Below, one piece after another: positions 62,495-64,000 of a stretch of DNA of 64,000 bases (its first letter is position 1; each line of letters opens with the position of its first letter). Source of the DNA: Botrimarina mediterranea (GTDB lineage: Bacteria > Planctomycetota > Planctomycetia > Pirellulales > Lacipirellulaceae). Below the pieces are notes generated by a model. The model saw only the letters and a program-made list of their open reading frames with translations. It searched no databases and was not told where the DNA came from. A program made the translations under genes and the position numbers. Where the stretch lies: assembly GCF_007753265.1 (NCBI RefSeq), contig NZ_CP036349.1, forward strand, positions 4,621,363-4,685,362, read 5' to 3'.

Positions 62495-63217
62495 TTACGC
62501 CTCCCACACCCCCGATTCGACCAGCTGCCGGGTCGCCGCCGGGGCCCAACCGCGGTTGGCGGCCGGGCTCGCCGGGCTCGGATGGAGGACCGTCGTCACC
62601 CGCACCGAGTCGCCCGCGACGCGCTTGAGGCACGCCTCGGCGTACTTGCCGACGCCGACCGCCCACTCGGGGTTGGTGACCTGTAGCAGTTCGGCCAAGT
62701 GCTTGTCGCATGCCGCGTCGAGCGGCTTGCGCTCCGACTTCGGAAGATGGTCGGGCGTGTGGTTCTTGCCGCTTTCGGTCATGAAGACCAGCGGGCAGTA
62801 GTTGGCGACGAAGTGTTCTTTGAAGAACTTGGCGGAGGTCCCGAAGCGCTCGCGGAAGAGTCCCCACAGTCGCTGGCCCGAGACCTCGCTGCGCTGGCAA
62901 GCAAAGCCCTCGATGGGGCGCTTGGGGTGTTCAGCGGCGGGCCGCTTCACGGTCTCTTCGATGCCGATCCAATCGCGCACCGACGCGACCTCGCCAAAGG
63001 GGACGCCCGTCTGCGCCATGCCCCACGGCCCAGGGTTCATCCCGAGGAACAACACCCGCACACCCTTGGGGTTCAGCCGCCGCAAGTAGGCCTCGTGCGG
63101 CTTCCAAGCGTAAGCGAGCGGGTTGTAGACATGCGTCACCGGCGCGTCGAACGACAAAGCGCTGGCGGCCTTCGACAATCGCTTCGCCGAACGAATCGCT
63201 TCTTCAACGATGGACAC
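62495..63217 (-). CDS. SMUG1-type uracil-DNA glycosylase
   Basis: A 240-aa protein from GTG 63217 with AAGGAGG at plus-strand 63224-63230. The UDG-fold motif A is VRVLFLGMNPGPWGMAQTGVPFGE and motif B is HPSPASPAANRGW (histidine for catalysis/base flipping), in keeping with SMUG1-like enzymes. The aspartate of UDG family 1 is replaced by N in GMNPGPWGMAQ. It excises uracil and oxidised uracils. The end of the gene is just past the last recognisable motif. Confidence 0.88.
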   Translation of the reverse strand: MSIVEEAIRSAKRLSKAASALSFDAPVTHVYNPLAYAWKPHEAYLRRLNPKGVRVLFLGMNPGPWGMAQTGVPFGEVASVRDWIGIEETVKRPAAEHPKRPIEGFACQRSEVSGQRLWGLFRERFGTSAKFFKEHFVANYCPLVFMTESGKNHTPDHLPKSERKPLDAACDKHLAELLQVTNPEWAVGVGKYAEACLKRVAGDSVRVTTVLHPSPASPAANRGWAPAATRQLVESGVWEA

Positions 63218-63267
63218 GATCGCCCTCCTTGGCGGCGAAGTCTGACGGACTAGCAATCGGAATTATT

Positions 63268-63351
63268 GAACCACGGATGACACGGATTTCACGGATTTCA
63301 CGGATGGGTTGGACGCCGCATCATCCGTGCTATCCGTGTCATCCGTGGTTC
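63268..63351. repeat. ACCACGGAT-family palindrome
   Basis: The left arm 63268-63306 (GAACCACGGATGACACGGAT..) faces the right arm 63322-63351 (..GTCATCCGTGGTTC). Built of CACGGAT(T/G) words with a 15-bp loop. It lies in the spacer upstream of the uracil-DNA glycosylase. Confidence 0.85.
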
Positions 63352-63395
63352 TCTTCTTCTTTTTGATTCTACTTGAAGACAGGCCGTAGTCGGCG

Positions 63396-63432
63396 TGGTG
63401 CGCGTCATCGGCGTCTGGAGACGCCTCCCACA
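63396..63432. repeat. TGTGGGAGG-family single unit
   Basis: 37 nt identical to 36034-36070 (TGGTGCGCGTCATCGGCGTC..CTCCCACA). Only one arm is present here, so this is a degenerate or half copy of the inverted pair. Confidence 0.8.
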
Positions 63433-63450
63433 AGGAGAGGTAAGGCGGCT

Positions 63451-64000
63451 TCACTCAACGACGACGCCGTCGAGGCCCGGTTCGCTGGGTGGGAACTGCG
63501 GGTCCATCGCTTCGAGCGTGTCTTTGACGAGCTCGCTCACGATGAGATTGCGGTACCATTTGCGGTCCGAGGGGATGATGCGCCACGGGGCGTGCTCGGT
63601 GTTGCACTTCTCGAGGGCGTCCTCGTAAGCCTCCTGGTACTTTCCCCACAGCTTCCGTTCGGCGAGGTCGCCCGAGCTGAACTTCCAACGCTTGTCAGGG
63701 TTGTCGAGCCGCGCCTGCAGCCGCTCGCGTTGCTCCTCCTTGCTGACATGCAGGAAGCACTTCACCATGGTCACTCGACCCTCAACCAACAGCCTTTCGA
63801 ACTCGTTGATCCGCTCATAGCGCCCCTTCCATTCATCCTCCGGAACGAGGTTGTGGACCCGCACCACGAGCACGTCTTCGTAGTGAGAACGATTGAAGAT
63901 GCCGATCTCGCCGCGCCGCGGGACCGACTTGTGAATTCGCCACAGAAAGTCATGGTCGAGCTCTTCGGGGCTAGGCTGCTTGAACGACTGGATATGGAAG
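63451..64000 (-). CDS. PPK2-family polyphosphate kinase (5' truncated by window)
   Basis: The minus-strand frame is open to the window edge; the visible 183 codons are the C-terminal part of PPK2. Motifs: FHIQSFKQPSPEELDHDFLWRIHKSVPRRGEIGIFNRSHYEDVLVVRVH and the later LHVSKEEQRERLQARLDNPDKRWKFSSGDL, KYQEAYEDALEKCNT and the terminal APWRIIPSDRKWYRNLIV. The Walker A lysine lies outside. It transfers phosphate between polyphosphate and nucleotides; the ADP or AMP specificity cannot be told from this part. Confidence 0.9.
   Translation of the reverse strand, partial: FHIQSFKQPSPEELDHDFLWRIHKSVPRRGEIGIFNRSHYEDVLVVRVHNLVPEDEWKGRYERINEFERLLVEGRVTMVKCFLHVSKEEQRERLQARLDNPDKRWKFSSGDLAERKLWGKYQEAYEDALEKCNTEHAPWRIIPSDRKWYRNLIVSELVKDTLEAMDPQFPPSEPGLDGVVVE

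Overview
The window looks like a chromosomal segment from a planctomycete, probably of the Pirellulales (Lacipirellulaceae-like). This is inferred from the high GC content, a matrixin with a PEP-CTERM sorting tail, a planctomycete-type outer-membrane beta-barrel protein, an excisionase-HTH/receiver regulator, a TPR protein carrying two RNA-polymerase alpha-CTD modules, STN-domain proteins of unknown role, McsA/McsB, and biosynthetic genes scattered as singletons instead of operons. No database search was possible, so the taxonomic call is an inference.

Layout. 1-6.7 kb: 3' end of argG, a two-half ABC-2 permease, a secreted matrixin, an aspartate carbamoyltransferase and a NYN-domain RNase. 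6.9-14.5 kb: a compact chemotaxis operon cheA(hybrid)-cheW-mcp-cheB-cheR with overlapping starts and stops. 14.6-16.7 kb (minus): an HTH-receiver regulator, a soluble histidine kinase and a phosphorylase-like protein; upstream of the regulator lie a good promoter and an 18-bp-phased iteron row. 17.3-28.8 kb: mnmG, tag, a beta-barrel protein, hisC, an SMP-30 protein, hisD, a thioredoxin-fold protein, ltaE and gdhA. 29-34.5 kb: two STN-domain envelope proteins, a REP-associated tyrosine transposase bracketed by two nearly identical REP pairs, aroF, and a tiny 30-codon gene with its own promoter and terminator. 34.7-41.7 kb: msrA-msrB, an esterase, a SOUL protein and metH. 42-52.6 kb: tRNA-Thr(CGU), the TPR/alpha-CTD protein, tgt-yajC-secDF, a LysM protein and a second two-half permease. 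52.7-64 kb: cysE with a cysteine-rich leader peptide, a Ser/Thr kinase plus PP2C phosphatase pair, a zinc-ribbon protein, yqgE, trpE, mcsA-mcsB, a DUF488 protein, a SMUG-type uracil-DNA glycosylase and a truncated PPK2 gene.

The most striking non-coding property is that most spacers carry long, often nested, inverted repeats. They fall into several sequence families: REP-like elements with a TTAG/TAAG loop, a TGTGGGAGG/CTCCAGAC family, an ACCACGGAT word family, CTTGGCG words, GGGGTTAGGGACGAG words and others. They frequently contain the stop codon of the upstream gene, and one lies inside mnmG as an in-frame insertion. The transposase at 32.6-33.1 kb is a plausible mobiliser of the REP class. 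The most interesting new candidates are a leaderless cysteine-rich uORF upstream of cysE, a leaderless 30-codon gene ending in a strong terminator, and the iteron row upstream of the HTH-receiver regulator. No CRISPR array, prophage, complete classical insertion sequence or rRNA was seen.
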